A stretch of DNA of 64,000 nt from Podocnemis expansa. Lineage: Eukaryota; Chordata; Testudines; Podocnemididae. Shown here one piece after another: positions 1 through 11,916 of the stretch. Where the stretch lies: contig ML681990.1 of NCBI GenBank assembly GCA_007922195.1, positions 39,507,557-39,571,556 on the forward strand. Reading direction: 5' to 3'. The position numbers and the translations under genes were made by a program. A model generated the notes under the pieces. The model worked only from the letters and a program-made list of their open reading frames with translations, was not told the origin of the DNA and did not search any database. Position 1 is the stretch's first letter; each line of letters starts with the position of its first letter.

Positions 1-429
1 TAGATACCAATACCCTCCACTTACTCATTCTCAGTTCAGATGACAAGATTATCAGCCTACACCAAGGCAACAAACACAAAGGCTTAGACAACCTTTTACT
101 CAATCCAATAACACCCAGCCACCTCCACCCCAGTAGAAATTTTAACACTGAAGTTGAGGGACAACAAACCCCTCTGGCATTTCTAGAGCCTTCATCAATA
201 TACCTTCACAAACCATCTCTGCCATTTTTACGACCGTTGGCTCACCGTCACTTCTGATAAATGGGTCCTTGATACCATTAAACTGGGTTACACCATACTG
301 TTCATCTCTAAACTTCCTTCCCATCCTCCTTCCCCATCTCTCTTCAGAGACAGTGCTCACAAATAGTTATTACAAGAGGTATCCCACCTCTTACATATTG
401 GATAAGTTGAAGAAGTTCCCACACAGTTC

Positions 430-840
430 AGAGGGAGGGGTTTTTACTCGCCTTATTTCCTAACCCAAAAGAAGTCTGGTGGTTGGTGTCCCATCCTAGA
501 CCTGAGAAAATTAAACAAACTTGTCACCTTTTTAAATTTGTTATATTTCACCTTGTCTACAATAATTCTGGCTCTACAATGCAATGACTGGTTTGCGTTT
601 CTCGACTTACAGGATGCATACTTCCATGTTCCAATACACCTTGCACCCAGAAAGTATCTCAGGTTCATCGTTCAGGATCTACACTATCAATACTCTGTTC
701 TTCCTTTTGGTCTCTCCACAACTCCTTAGCTATTTTCCAAGATCCTCTCTGTGGTAGCTGCCCACCTGCACAAAAATGACATGTTCTTTTTTCCTTACTT
801 AAACGACTGCCTGCTGAAATCACCTTCACAGGAATCACAA
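430..840 (+). pseudogene. DIRS reverse transcriptase fragment
   Basis: Readable with few interruptions: GGWCPILDLRKLNK, then FLDLQDAYFHVPIH, YLRFIVQDLHYQYSVLPFGL and a stop where the thumb-side sequence continues. LDLQDAYFHVPIH and the VLPFGLS segment are the hallmark blocks of DIRS/Ngaro-type reverse transcriptases. The catalytic box, normally YLDD, reads YLND near 796-807, so one catalytic aspartate is lost. The TAG after STTP at 727-729 is a second lesion. Confidence 0.85.
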
Positions 841-845
841 CCCAA

Positions 846-1646
846 GTGGTCCAGCACACAGTTACCCTGCTGCAAAGTTTGGGATTCCTCATCATTACAA
901 AGAAATTCATTCTCACTCCAACTCAAAACATCCATTTCGTCGATGCTCACTTAGTTTCCATCACCACCTGGGCCTTCCTTCCCGAGGACAGAATGCTCAA
1001 AATCATACAACTAACAGATTTGGCCATACGCTCACCTACCTTAACTGCAAGAGACTGCTTAGAGCTACTAGGCCACATGGCAGCTACCACTGCTGTGGTG
1101 GAAAACACCAGACTTTGCATGAGACCTCTTCAACTTTGGTTAGCTCATAAATTCAGACCAAAAATTCATCATATGAACAGAATTCTTTGCATTCCATCCT
1201 CAGTAAAACAAACTCTGAGGTGGTGGACCTCCCCAGCCAGTCTATCAGCAGGGATACCATTCAGTTGTCAACCTGATGACAGATGTATCCCTAACCAGAC
1301 AGGGAGCTCACTTGCTTCACCACACTGCACAGAGAAAATGGACTCGATACGAAACCTCTCTGCGTATCAACATCCTAGAACTCAGGGCTGTGAGAGATGC
1401 TTGCATCCATTTGCAGAACTTCTAACAAACCAGCATGTCAGAGTCATGATGGACAGTACATCATGCATGTTTTTTTTTTTTTATAAACAGACAAGGAGGA
1501 GCATGTTCTACCCCCCTTTGCACAGAGGCCATAAGACTTTGGGAGTGGTGCATACAGAACACCACCCTCATTTCTACCACATACCTACCTGGGACCCGAA
1601 ACACTACAGCCAATTTCCTCAGCCATTCTTTCACATCCAACCATGA
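846..1646 (+). pseudogene. DIRS RT-connection and RNase H region, decayed
   Basis: Open for 266 codons. QHTVTLLQSLGFLIITKKF and ARDCLELLGHMAATTAVV, then MRPLQLWL, correspond to the segment after the DIRS RT active site (LxxLGFxxNxxKS and LLGxMAS blocks). From about 1250 the frame slips: the RNase H strand (ELRAVRDACIHLQNF in a second frame near 1377-1420) and the NKQGGA block (1483-1505) are out of frame with the start. A T-run at 1470-1481 marks one slip point. No function is expected. Confidence 0.7.
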
Positions 1647-1892
1647 ATGGGAGATAAATACCAGAATTCTCCATGCTATCTTCAAACAATGGGGATGCCT
1701 GATGACAGACCTCTGCGCATCTTTCCACAACCGCAAATGCTAAAAGTACTGTTCCAGAGCAGGAATACGTCCTAAATCATGGGGGACACTTTTCTCTTCT
1801 TATAGGCAAACAACCTTCTTTACGCCTTCCCTCTGATCCCTTTAATTCCATGCAGAACACACAAAATCAGACAAAGCGCAGCTACCATCATA

Positions 1893-2570
1893 TTGATAGC
1901 TCCAGCTTGTCCCGGGCAGCCATGGTTCTCAGATCTGATGCAAAGGTCCACCAAACTACCAATCATGCTACCTCAATCTTCTAACTTCCTAACACGACAG
2001 AATGGTCGCCTCCTCCATCCGTATCTGAGCGGATTATATCTCACAGCCTGGTTCCTTATTGGTTCAACTAAGAATTATTACTGTTCTCATAAGTTACAGC
2101 ATGTCCTTTTGAACAGTGGAAAACCTTCCACAGAAAAGACTTGCCTGAAAAAATGTCGCAGATTCCAACACTGGTATGACGAACAAGACACTTCAGCTCC
2201 TTCACTTTCCATACCCACTATACTTCAGTACCTTCTCCACCTAAAAGAACAGAATTTATCAAACAGCACACTGAAAATACACCTTGCTGCAATCTCTTTA
2301 TTACTTTGGCCTGCCAACCATGAACCCCTTTTCTCTCACCCTATAGTCAAAAGATTTCTCAAAGGAAAAGAAAACTTATTTCCTGAAGTACAGACCCCTT
2401 CCCCAGCATGGGATCTGAACTTGGTACTTAAAACGATTATAAAACCATCTTTTGAACCATCAGCAAATTGCTCCTTATTACATCTCTCCATGAAAGTGGC
2501 TTTTTTATTTGCAATCACTTTTGCCTGTTGCATTAGTGAATTGGGAGCCGTTAGGGCTACACCTCCATAA
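1893..2570 (+). pseudogene. DIRS tyrosine recombinase, N-terminal part
   Basis: 225 open codons. STEKTCLKKCRRFQHW, ILQYLLHLKEQNLSNSTLK, HPIVKRFLKGKENLFP and WDLNLVLKTI are typical of the core-binding domain and the start of the catalytic domain of DIRS recombinases. The first catalytic block reads ITFACCISELGAVRA; the family normally has arginine where the CC pair stands, so the box I arginine appears lost. The frame ends just before the hAT insertion at 2652. Confidence 0.8.
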
Positions 2571-2651
2571 ACTATGTTCCATGAAGACACAGTTTCCCTT
2601 AAACCCCATCCAAAATTTTTACTTAAGATTTCTTCTCCCTTCCACCTAAAT

Positions 2652-2838
2652 CAGGGGTCTCAAACACATGGCCTGCGGGCCACATGTGGCCCCTAAAGCT
2701 GTTTCCTGCTGCCAGCAATGACACTATTGTTACTGATATTTGCAATATCATTGTATGGAAAGGTTTCATGGTGCAGCCCTTGGGCTACCGTACTAGTCCT
2801 CATGCGGCCCTCGTGGTTATTTGAGTTTGAGACCCCTG
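2652..2838. mobile_element. hAT-type MITE inside the DIRS recombinase
   Basis: 187 bp with perfect 14-bp terminal inverted repeats (CAGGGGTCTCAAAC and GTTTGAGACCCCTG), flanked by an exact 8-bp target duplication ACCTAAAT at 2644-2651 and 2839-2846. Interior is CpG/GGCC-rich. It clearly postdates the DIRS copy it interrupts. Confidence 0.9.
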
Positions 2839-2846
2839 ACCTAAAT

Positions 2847-3345
2847 CAAACTATACACTTACCTATATTCATGCCGAAACTGCATCACTCTTCCCTGGAG
2901 GCATCCCTTCACAAGCTTGATGTGGACTTGTTGAGCCTTGACACTCTACCTACAAAGGACAAATCCCTTTGGATCTCCAAACAGACTATTGGTATCCATA
3001 GCAAACAGAAACCAGGGTCAACCAATATCGAAACAACGTCCATCCAAATGGATATCTGACTGTATATGTCCATGCTATGAAATAGCTTACATATCACCCC
3101 CCACAGCCCTCCCCCACAGCATATTCTCTCCCACTCAACTAGAGCTGTATCCACATCTACAGCCTTTCTACATAATGTCCCTATCGCTGACATTTGCAAG
3201 GTACCTATTTGGACTTAAGTTCACACATTCACCAAGCATTATGCCATTGACCATGCTTCCCATTCTGATGCAGCACTGGGTCTGTCTGTGCTTACCTCTG
3301 TTGATAACACAGGCTCTGAAGCCCACCTTCCTTAAAGACATACTG
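2847..3345 (+). pseudogene. DIRS tyrosine recombinase, C-terminal part
   Basis: Continues the recombinase after the hAT insertion, in several frames. The end is recognisable: IADICK near 3186-3203, then a shift to HTFTKHYAIDHA followed by ALGLSVLTSV (about 3222-3306). The HTFxxHY segment is the block that carries the catalytic tyrosine in this family. It is frameshifted and has stops, so it is not functional. Confidence 0.7.
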
Positions 3346-3364
3346 CTTTGGAGTTATGTAAGGT

Positions 3365-3735
3365 GAAGCACCCACGGGGACACTACTCAAAGGAGAAAGA
3401 AGAGTTACCCACCTTGTGCGGTAACAGGTGTTCTTTGAGACGTGTGTCCCTGTGGGTGCTCCACCACCCCTTGTCCTACCCTTTGTGCTTTGGAGCCTAC
3501 ATCTTTGCTCTGCGTCTGAGAAGGAACAGAGGGGGGCTCTCTCGTGTGAGCACCAAAGTGGTGCCAAAAACCAGCGCGAACCGGCTTTGGCCTCTCGCGC
3601 ACCAGAGACAAGAACTGCTATGCAATTTCCAAGCCGTATCCAGCGGCCACTCAAACACCTAAGGTGGAGCCACCCACACTGACACGCATCTTGGAAAAGT
3701 CCAGTTACCACACAAGGTGAGTAACGCTTCTTTAA
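3365..3735. repeat. Inverted-repeat terminus of the first DIRS copy
   Basis: Two long arms face each other: about 3400-3470 (GTTACCCACCTTGTGCGGTA ... TGTCCCTGTGGGTGCTCC) and about 3665-3735 (CACACTGACACGC ... CACAAGGTGAGTAACGC). A third, shorter inverted copy sits at 3366-3400 (GCACCCACGGGGACAC). Such nested inverted repeats downstream of the recombinase are typical of DIRS 3' ends. Confidence 0.6.
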
Positions 3736-3739
3736 GATT

Positions 3740-5990
3740 GTTTTAATATGGTGAACTTGAGCCCTTTGCAGAAGGCCAGCACAAGGCCTGTAAATCATTT
3801 TTATCCCATTAAGCATTCATAGAGATTAATTTACCTCACATTACAACAGCGAGTGCCTTTCATGTGCAACATACATATTTGAAAACTGATACTAAGCGTT
3901 TTACTATAGATATAGATATATTCACTAGCTGTTTTTATGCTTTCCCCATTTGTCAATAGATACTTATTTTTAAAAGTTTAATGTGATATTGAGACAGTAA
4001 TTGGTCTTAATCCTGCATAAAGCAAGCATGTACCTAAATCTTTGCAGGATAAAGGACTGAGGAATTTTCTGATAGTCTCTGAGATCATTAGAGTTTATGG
4101 GAATCCCACCTTCTGTTATTGTGTAACCCTCAGACAGACAACTTGAGTTTTACACTATATCTTAATTCTGTTTTCCCATTGTGCCCAGACAATTCGCACA
4201 TCACTTTGTTGTCAAGACCGAAAAAAGGGTTTTTTAAAAGTAATGTCTGTTATGTTCAAGAAACGTAACCCAGGCCCTGCAAACATTTCCATAAAATTAT
4301 AGCTTTGTTCACATAAGTAGATTTATTGATTTCAGTAGGACTTCTCGTGTGAGTGAAGTGTGTGCGTGAATGTTTATTTTCAGGGAGCATATCTGTATAT
4401 TTTTGGCTCTTGCTCACTGTGTGAGAACAATTTTTGCCTCACACTGATTTAGTTCCACTTTTAACAAAGTGAACATACTTATCCCACAATATTTTGTAAG
4501 ACTTCACACCAAACTTTGTAATAATTACTTTTCCTTAAAAATAAAACACTGAAAAACTTGTAAAGGCTAATATTTCAGAATGAAATAAAATTAAGTAACA
4601 TATCATTCCAAAATATAAACTACAGGGTTGGAAGTGGACAGAGTTAAATACCACTGCAAGGATTCCTGAAGTCCTGCTTACATTAGCAATCAGTTCTTAG
4701 TGGTACAAAAGCTAATAAACCTTAGGTAGTAATATACATTTAAAAAAAAATCCTAGAGTAAATAGATCAGGGTGTGCTGATTCTTGTTTTTTTCTTTCTA
4801 GGTAAATCTTTAAGAATGTTCTTGTTTATTTACACACCCAGACATCCTCCGCCCCCCCCCCCCCCAAAATTCCACATAAAGTAAATTAGTGTAAAAAGAA
4901 CTGGCTTCCTAAAATATGAAATGAAAGTGAAGAGCCAGAATTTAGAATATCTTTGCAACTTGCTAATCACAATGTAGGATGTCTCATTCATATATACAGT
5001 ACCACAAAATATTTTTCCAATCTGAATAAATGGTTCCTTTATCTGAATCATTTAACATAGCAGAATTGACATGTCTACACCCTGTCTTCCTAGAAAGAAG
5101 GTTTTTGAAATCTGAAGTTACTTTTATGTTGAGAAGGAAATGTCTTAATTTTGTTTTAAAATTGCATGTTAGGAACTGTAATAAATTTTGTGCAGTCTGT
5201 CAGTTAGGATTTTTTTATTAAAGTTTATTTTTAAAATATTTTTATTTAACTTTCTTAATTAAAATGTATTCTAAACTTCTAATAATTATGAAATCAAACT
5301 CTCTGTCTATGAAGATAGACTCCAGACGCTTTAAGGATAAGGGTGTTTGTCTTCAAAGGAGATTGCTTTTTTTAAAAAGTCTACGCATTTTACAGCAAAC
5401 AAACTTAAAGTCAGTGTAATTCTAATACAGCAAAATTTCACATAAATAAATTCTAAATGAATCCTGTCCATTTCTTTAGTTGCAACCTCAAATTAGATCA
5501 GTGAGCAGAAATTCAATAAATCTGGCTCCCAAAGGAAGAATGTAGTTTGAGGCTCAAAGGAAGCCAGCTGTTTTTCTTTGAGTAGTGTCCATATGAGTGC
5601 CACATATCAGGATGGGTGCATGCTGTATATTCTCACTCAGATCTCTTTTGTTTGTGGCTCCGTGCCTGCACCTTAAAAACTCAAAAGCTCTGGTACCAGA
5701 GCACAAAAGGGAAGGAGAGATCCACTGCCACTCCAGTTCCTTCTCAGCTGCCTGTGGTATGAGAAAAAGCACTGCAGCATCTGCTAGGTAACCTCATGGC
5801 TTGCTACATCTCTCACTTAAATTTCTTTATTTTCTTTCTCAGTATTTTGTTCTTTATTTTTGTTCAGCACAAACGTGGGCTTTTAAAGATTTCTCTCTAC
5901 CCCAGTTTTTCTCTCATGAGTTCTAAAATACCATCTCTTGATATCTTTGCCTTGGGCTTAAATAGGGACTATGGATTTTTTTCTTATTAA
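3740..5990. other. ERBIN intron, no gene recognised
   Basis: AT-rich intron sequence with only short spurious ORFs. It contains a poly-C run (about 4849-4866), which probably explains the glycine-rich reading on the minus strand. I see no exon-like conservation, RNA gene or transposon that I can name. Confidence 0.6.
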
Positions 5991-5992
5991 AG

Positions 5993-6260
5993 CAGGTGAT
6001 TTGACCTCATCTTCTTCTATGTTTTGTTTCCCAGGGTTAGAATCTAAACAACTGCTTTGATTTGTAGTTACAGTGTGACCTAATCCTATGACTTACACTT
6101 CCTTGCATTTATTCTCCTCCCGTTCTGTAAATCCCCATCTTCAAGCATCTGAAGTGGGATCTTCTCCCATGAAAACTCATGTGATAAATAAATTAGTTAG
6201 TTTTTTTAACTGCCACTGGAGTCCTTGTTTATTTTTCATCTCCCAAATGGGAACTATCTG
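5993..6260 (+). repeat. Foldback-family repeat, long form (copy 1)
   Basis: Shares with the copies at 23273, 48350 and 51643 the blocks ACAACTGCTTTGATTT, TGACTTACACTTCC, CATCTTCAAGCATCTGA, GTGGGATCTTCTCCCATGAA and GAGTCCTTGTTT. This is the long form in which a unique middle part precedes the right arm. Confidence 0.6.
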
Positions 6261-6279
6261 GGTCTTCTGATCAAGAACA

Positions 6280-7658
6280 CAGATGAGACCAAAAATGCGT
6301 GTTAGTTGCCCATCTCTAAAATGAACTCTTTTAGATCATGAATATGACTGAATATCTACCAGGGAAAATAAAAAGGTGCCTTTTTTTTTTTAAATAGTTA
6401 CCAGAATACAGCTGTACTTCAATGCAGTTAAAACACGTGTTTCACAAATGTATAACTGTTGTATACTAAATTTAAAATTTTGGCACATACAGTGTACAGT
6501 AGAACTGAACTTGTGTATCACTATATGAGTTGCATACTAGAGTATTTACTAAAATTGTATTAGGCTAGATAAAATGAGATTTCATAAACCCCAAATAGCT
6601 GATTTTATCAGTGAAATTTTGCAGATCATTGTGCTTCTGATATTTAAGGGTTAGATGAGATTTCTTTTTATTAGTCATAATTAAAATGACTGACAAATTA
6701 AAAACAGTATATAATACTATACAGTTATATATATATTGTATGTTATATATAACAATTTTTAATAAAAGGAAGTAAAAAAAAAAAAAAGGACTTTCATCTT
6801 AGAGAGGGCCTGTACATATTCACACTTGTAATGCATACCCTCTGACAAGTTTCAAGAAACTTCTAGAAAAACAGTGCTTATTGGGACGATGGCTAAATGT
6901 TTGCAGTCAAGATTACAAGATACAAGTCAGCCCCCAAATGCCTGTTTCTTTCCTTCAATGGCTAACTGCAGGTATGGGGGAACTCTGGTTTGTCATAGAT
7001 AGATATTAAAGTATATCTTTGATTAAGTGATTTAAGGTAGTATTTGTACCATTGTGAAGTTCACAGTCCTGATCTATTTTCCAAGGCTATTGATAATAAA
7101 ACGTACTATGTCAGAAACCAAGGAGTGGAGATGGCAGTCTCCTCAGTCTCTTTCGCAGTGCATTCATTCTCTCCTCAGACACATGGTTACAGTTAGACGA
7201 TCTCCAGAAGGAGAACCTAATGGAGTCCTAGGAATTACTACTGGAATGGATGCCAGGTGCATCCATGGAGGGGACGGAGGATAAGCAGAGGCATGGTCTC
7301 TTCCCCCCACCCCACCCCCAAACGCTGGGTGTCCCTGCAGCCTGGGGAGTGAGGGGACAGCTGGCCTCTGGTTTAGCTCCTCCCACAACCTGTACAGCTG
7401 CAGCCTGCTGCTGGAGTCCCACACAGTTGCCTCTCCCTCCACTCTTGTCTCACCTCAGTGGGTGGTCTGCAAAGCAGGCAGCAGGTCTGGGATGCCAGCA
7501 GCAGGGAAGTAGAAGGAAAAGCTGTTAGGATGGGAATTTGGGAGGGAGGGGGCACTCAGCTGGCAGCCAGCTGTCCAGCTACTTCCTCCCTTGGCTTGCA
7601 GGGACATGAATGCTCCTGCTTAGGGCAGCTGCTGCTTCCTCACTGTTGGAGGTTCTTG

Positions 7659-7660
<2 letters not shown>
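6280..7660. other. ERBIN intron, no gene recognised
   Basis: AT-rich to about 7100 with TA-rich runs near 6720-6760, then a GC-rich block (about 7230-7650) with short open frames on both strands. Frames on both strands and no recognisable protein argue for composition, not coding. Confidence 0.5.
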
Positions 7661-7707
<47 letters not shown>

Positions 7708-7717
7708 NNNNNNNNNN

Positions 7718-7770
<53 letters not shown>
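7661..7770. repeat. (TG)n microsatellite with assembly gap
   Basis: About 47 bp of GT repeat, ten N at 7708-7717, then about 52 bp more. The true length is unknown; the N run is a placeholder. Confidence 0.95.
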
Positions 7771-8840
7771 GTCATCTTATCACTTTTTCTTGACTAGAAT
7801 GGGAAGAAGAAAGAGAGCTTTGTGGAAGGGAGTGGGGTGTTTTTGCTAGGGGCCCTGATGCTGTCACAGAGACAGAACAAAATATTGTCATAGAATGCCT
7901 AACCGTATGAGTGGATCATAGATTTCCATTCAGAGTGTGCACTTAGCTACATTGGCAGATATTCTTTGGCTTCTTCATGCTTATAAAAAGCCAAGTGAAA
8001 AACTTGCTCCTTTCAGCTCATTCCTCTGCTTTTCCTAAAGGGATAATGTGTAAATACCATTTTTGCTTAATTTAACTGTGTAAACTACTTCTTTTGTTAC
8101 ATATCCTGTGATTTGTTAGTTAGAAGTAGAGGGAGCAGTATGATGTCAACTTGACAGTTTTTTGGCATGTGTGTGTTTTAGCTATGGTGTTGGTTCCTCA
8201 AGGAATTACTGCTTTCTGTGATAGTTCAGACAACATCAGTGGCCTGCATTTGTAATATTTTCTGATAGATATGTTCAGGGCTGCCATCTGGACTTGTTTT
8301 ATACAGCTGTAGGGTTTTTTGTTTGTCATTTACCTCTCGTGATCACTTTGGAAGGGCAATATTCTCATTTAATTAGGAATATGAAATGAGAGCTTATTTG
8401 TAGAAGAAAGATAACTCTCTCTGTATGTTGCCTCAGCAGATTTACACTACTCACGCAACTTTCCCTTTCCTTTCTTCTTGTATTTTCAGGCTTAGAAAAA
8501 CCAAGACAGCTAGGGACTGTACAGTCTTTTACATTCTCAGTTCCAAACATTTCGTTCTTTGAGAAGAACCATGTAGTCTCAATGGGCACTGCTGTTCTAG
8601 AAGGCTCCCAATAGCCATTGCAATTGGATGGAGCATCTTACATGTGTGACTATGCAGAGGGAACTCCCATTATACTGTAGTCTCTTGAGACTTGTATGCA
8701 TTCCAAAAATCACCCTTGTATGTGCATTTAAAAATATGGATGAATGGTTTTGTTTTGAGTGGTATTGCATCTTAGTCAAATAATAAATTATAAGTTGGGA
8801 CCTTTTTATGAATCTTTAACTAAAAATCACATTGATTTCC
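7771..8840. other. ERBIN intron, nothing recognised
   Basis: Unique-looking AT-rich intron sequence without exon-like signals that I can support. Confidence 0.5.
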
Positions 8841-9011
8841 TACAAGGAGTCTGGGTGGCACTTTTAAAGACTAACAGTTGTATTTATCTCATGAGCATCA
8901 GAGGAAGTGGGATTTCTTCCACGAAAACTCATTCAATAAATTTGATAGCTTTTAAAAGTACTACAAGGCTCCTTGTTTGCTGTTCTAGCCTAAAATGGCT
9001 ACCCCTTTGGA
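8841..9011 (+). repeat. Foldback-family repeat (copy 2)
   Basis: Left arm CAAGGAGTCTGGGTGGCACT at 8843 and right arm from GGAAGTGGGATTTCTTCCACG to CTACCCCTTTGGAAC, the typical outer end. Flanking ACATTGATTT and ACATGAATTG may be a degraded target duplication (7 of 10). Confidence 0.65.
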
Positions 9012-9833
9012 ACATGAATTGCATAGAAACAAATAAAACTGCATTGCGTAGCTTGTGATGTTTTGCTGCATATTCTTAACATTATGAATGTAACTTTTGT
9101 ACACAAATATCGTAATGCAGTATTTTGTTTTCATTTTGCTTTTGTCTTGTCAAATCTCTGACAGCAAGATGGTAATGCTCTTGTTGCTTTTTTTTCTGAA
9201 ACCATTGCCAATATTGGAGGCCAGTGTTGTAGGGTGTATTGTGGTTTTCAAAATAAAATGAAAGGCCTCTCGAGTATTCTTGAACTTACATTTTCTGCTA
9301 TGTTAATCTTTTTGCCCAATAAATTTTCGGAGTGCATGTTATTTATTTTGTGTTACCTTTGTGTTAACAGAAAAAACAAAATTTCTATGGCTGAGGAAAT
9401 ATTGTAAGACGAGTAATCTTGAGAGTAGTTGGCAAAATAAATAGCTCTGCTGAGAATGAGATAATTTCAGCAGTCATGCATCTTGGCTGCCAGTTTTTCC
9501 CCATTCACTAACATACTTACAGGATATGTTGGAAATAGGAATATGACAATTTAGATGAGTTAAATATCTATATTGTTTTCCTGAACGCACATACAGCTGA
9601 ATGGCTTTATTTACATGTAATTATATATGTGTACTGTGCTAGATTGCATGTGGATTTATCGTTGTTATATGTAAATGGAGTGTCACTGAGTTTTGTATTT
9701 CATGGTGCCACAGGTAATTCGATTGCATGGTGTTTATTTTTGCATGTTAAGGAATATGTCTGTTTATAACATGTCCTGTTGTTTATGCATGCTGCACTAA
9801 TCTCTGTGTTAAATCTGTCCCCTCTTTATTCAG
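9012..9833. other. ERBIN intron, nothing recognised
   Basis: AT-rich intron sequence up to the acceptor at 9831-9833. Nothing else seen. Confidence 0.5.
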
Positions 9834-9977
9834 AGCATGCTGTCTAGGTCCTTTAATTCCAATTATGCTGCAGTTAGCAGCTTTCACTATGGCAGCTCTA
9901 GGGACCTGCATGGCAGCCAGGGTAGTGTTGCCTTGAGTGTTGCAGACAGAAGAGGTTCTGGTGTACACATTGTTCGT
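9834..9977 (+). CDS. ERBIN: ERBIN coding exon, sixth from the end
   Basis: This exon encodes 48 codons of the low-complexity linker between the N-terminal leucine-rich repeats and the C-terminal PDZ domain of ERBIN, a basolateral scaffold that binds ERBB2. It begins AGC ATG CTG after a good acceptor (pyrimidine tract ending in TTTATTCAG) and ends CGT before the donor GTGAGT. The translation contains SSRDLHGSQGS and LSVADRRGSG, which I recognise from vertebrate ERBIN. It is Ser/Gly-rich with no predicted fold. Both ends are phase 0, so it joins the next exon in frame. Identification rests on the whole six-exon chain. Confidence 0.9.
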
Positions 9978-10819
9978 GTGAGTACCTACAGTAGGCTATT
10001 GCACTATATAAAGGGGGAAAAGGAAACTTGAAATAAGTCTTTAAATCAGTCATTAGAGCTTTGTTCCTTTATACATTGAAAGCACTGTCATAACTATAAA
10101 AAGTATTTAAAAGTGAGTTTCTAGACACTGAACCCAAACAGGTGATTTGCCTTGAGGTCATATGCTGTACCACCTTCACAAGGTGATACAATTTACAAAA
10201 CAAATTGTTTTTCTAATTGACTTCCCCATGCAGATGGCTGTGAAGCTCTGATTATTTTCTGTTTTACCTTCCTTTGTGGCCAGATGATGATCCTTTGTTT
10301 CTGAATTTGACTCAAATCTAAAGAAACATGAGAAGGGGGTTATCCGTTTCTTTTTCAAAATTTGGTAAAGTAAGCCATATTTAAAGAAGTTTAGAGGCAA
10401 TCAGGCAACTTCACTGGCTGGCAAGAAAGATGAAGGAAGCCTCAACACTAAACCTGAATAAAGATCTGGTGTTTAAATCTAGCAGAACTGAGTCAACAAA
10501 AGACATGTATTAATCTTGCAAGTCCATTCACAGAAGCGATGGACATTTGGTGGTCTTTCTTAAAATTCATGTGTTACATGATGCTAACACTTTCAATAGT
10601 TATTAAGGTTTTTGAAAGTTGTGATTAAATTTTATGGGGGTCTCAGTCTTGATTAATAGGAGTAAGTTCTCAGTGCAAACTCTGATGATACAAGTAGCAT
10701 TCTTACAAGCAAAACTAAATTTAAAAAATTGAGTGATTTATTCTAATCTTTTAAAAAATGATGAGTCATTTTATTAATTTGAAGAACTGTTTACTTAGTC
10801 TTTTTTATCATATTTAAAG
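9978..10819. other. ERBIN intron, nothing recognised
   Basis: Short (842 bp) intron between two linker exons, free of recognisable repeats. Confidence 0.6.
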
Positions 10820-10951
10820 CATCCCCAGACAGGAACCCCAGGAGAGCAATGCCAAGAGGATGTATTCATTTCAGGACAGCAGAACTACTCATCTGGTACG
10901 CTTAGTCTCAAAGATGTTCCTCCAGACAGCATGAAGAAAGTAGCTGCACAG
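10820..10951 (+). CDS. ERBIN: ERBIN coding exon, fifth from the end
   Basis: Forty-four codons, phase 0 at both ends, starting CAT CCC CAG and ending GCA CAG before the donor GTAATC. The translation contains HPQTGTPGEQCQ and SGQQNYSSGTLSLKDV, which match the ERBIN linker just upstream of the PDZ domain. The acceptor is weak: TATTTAAAG with a short, interrupted pyrimidine tract. The exon could therefore be alternatively spliced, and skipping would keep the frame because the length (132 nt) is a multiple of three. The polar, Ser/Gln-rich composition suggests a disordered segment. Confidence 0.9.
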
Positions 10952-11916
10952 GTAATCAATTATGTGATACTATATTTAGACACATTATCCTTCACAGAAA
11001 TGTATATTTAAAACATAATATAGTTGGTAGTGTTTGGAGTTGGTAATTTTGTTTTAAAACCTAAAACAGTATTTCATTTTCAAGAGAGAAACTTGGAATT
11101 AACATGGTGGTGGTGGGTGGGTGGGGGGGTTAAGGGAATAAGCCATTCAACTGTTACAGCTTCTCACTATTTGCATTTTTGGTCTGTATAATTTAGGATA
11201 AGTACAGGGTATAAATGATCTTTACAGCTGTATTTTTTGTGATTTATCTATCTTTTAGAAGTGTTCCTAACCAAATTTCAAACTAAACAAAACAAACCCT
11301 TGTCAAATACACTGGAAGTCACTGCAGATGTAGAATGAGATCCTCACCCCTCTGCTTTGGCCTCTTGTGTGGTACATAAAAGGACTATAGAAGTCCCAAG
11401 TTTAGTTGGAGGAAGATTTTCTCCGTAACACTGCCCACAAAGGAGCCCTTCAAAAGCCCTCGCTTAGGGGAGTGTTCCGGCGGCAAGGCTGAAGGGGAAT
11501 GTCAGTCAGGGCCAGACACTTGAGTCAATTGTGGTCAGCACTAGAACTCATAGGGCACTCTGGGGCTCTTTAAATTATGCTGGAAATGTCTCAAGATCTT
11601 AGAGAAACCCAGAAAAAAAAAAGTGTGCAAAGGTGGCTTAAAAATTGTTCCTTCACCCCCAGACACAGCTTCTGTACTATGCCTCTTATCAACAAATATA
11701 GAATTTCACTTTCCAATGTCTGCAGTTTTCAGACAGTTTGGAAAACTGTTTACTGTGTTAAGATATGATTTTTATTTTGAAAAATGATTATGTAACAGTC
11801 GCTGTGACAGGGCTAGCTGTACCTTTTGATCCTTCTCAGCAGTCTCAGAGTAATGAACCCTTCAGCTGTCAGATGTCTTACCTTAATCTGTCCTGGGGCA
11901 AACTTCTATGAGTTGT

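Larger units (their letters stand above)
1..3730 (+). mobile_element. DIRS-type retrotransposon, decayed, left end outside window
   Basis: A DIRS-family element (reverse transcriptase plus tyrosine recombinase instead of an integrase) in an ERBIN intron. In order: a gag-like remnant (1-430), reverse transcriptase (about 430-840), RNase H region (about 846-1640), tyrosine recombinase (about 1890-3340, interrupted by a 187-bp hAT insertion at 2652-2838) and a terminal inverted-repeat region (3365-3730). Many stops and frameshifts show it is long dead. It lies on the same strand as ERBIN. Confidence 0.85.

Noticed and set aside
846..1646. A 266-codon open frame as a possible host gene
   Set aside because: Its residues match the segment after a DIRS reverse transcriptase, and the adjoining frames carry the rest of the element.
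7164..7555. A GC-rich exon in the ERBIN intron
   Set aside because: Frames are open on both strands, there is no convincing acceptor-donor pair in frame, and no match to ERBIN or another protein I know.
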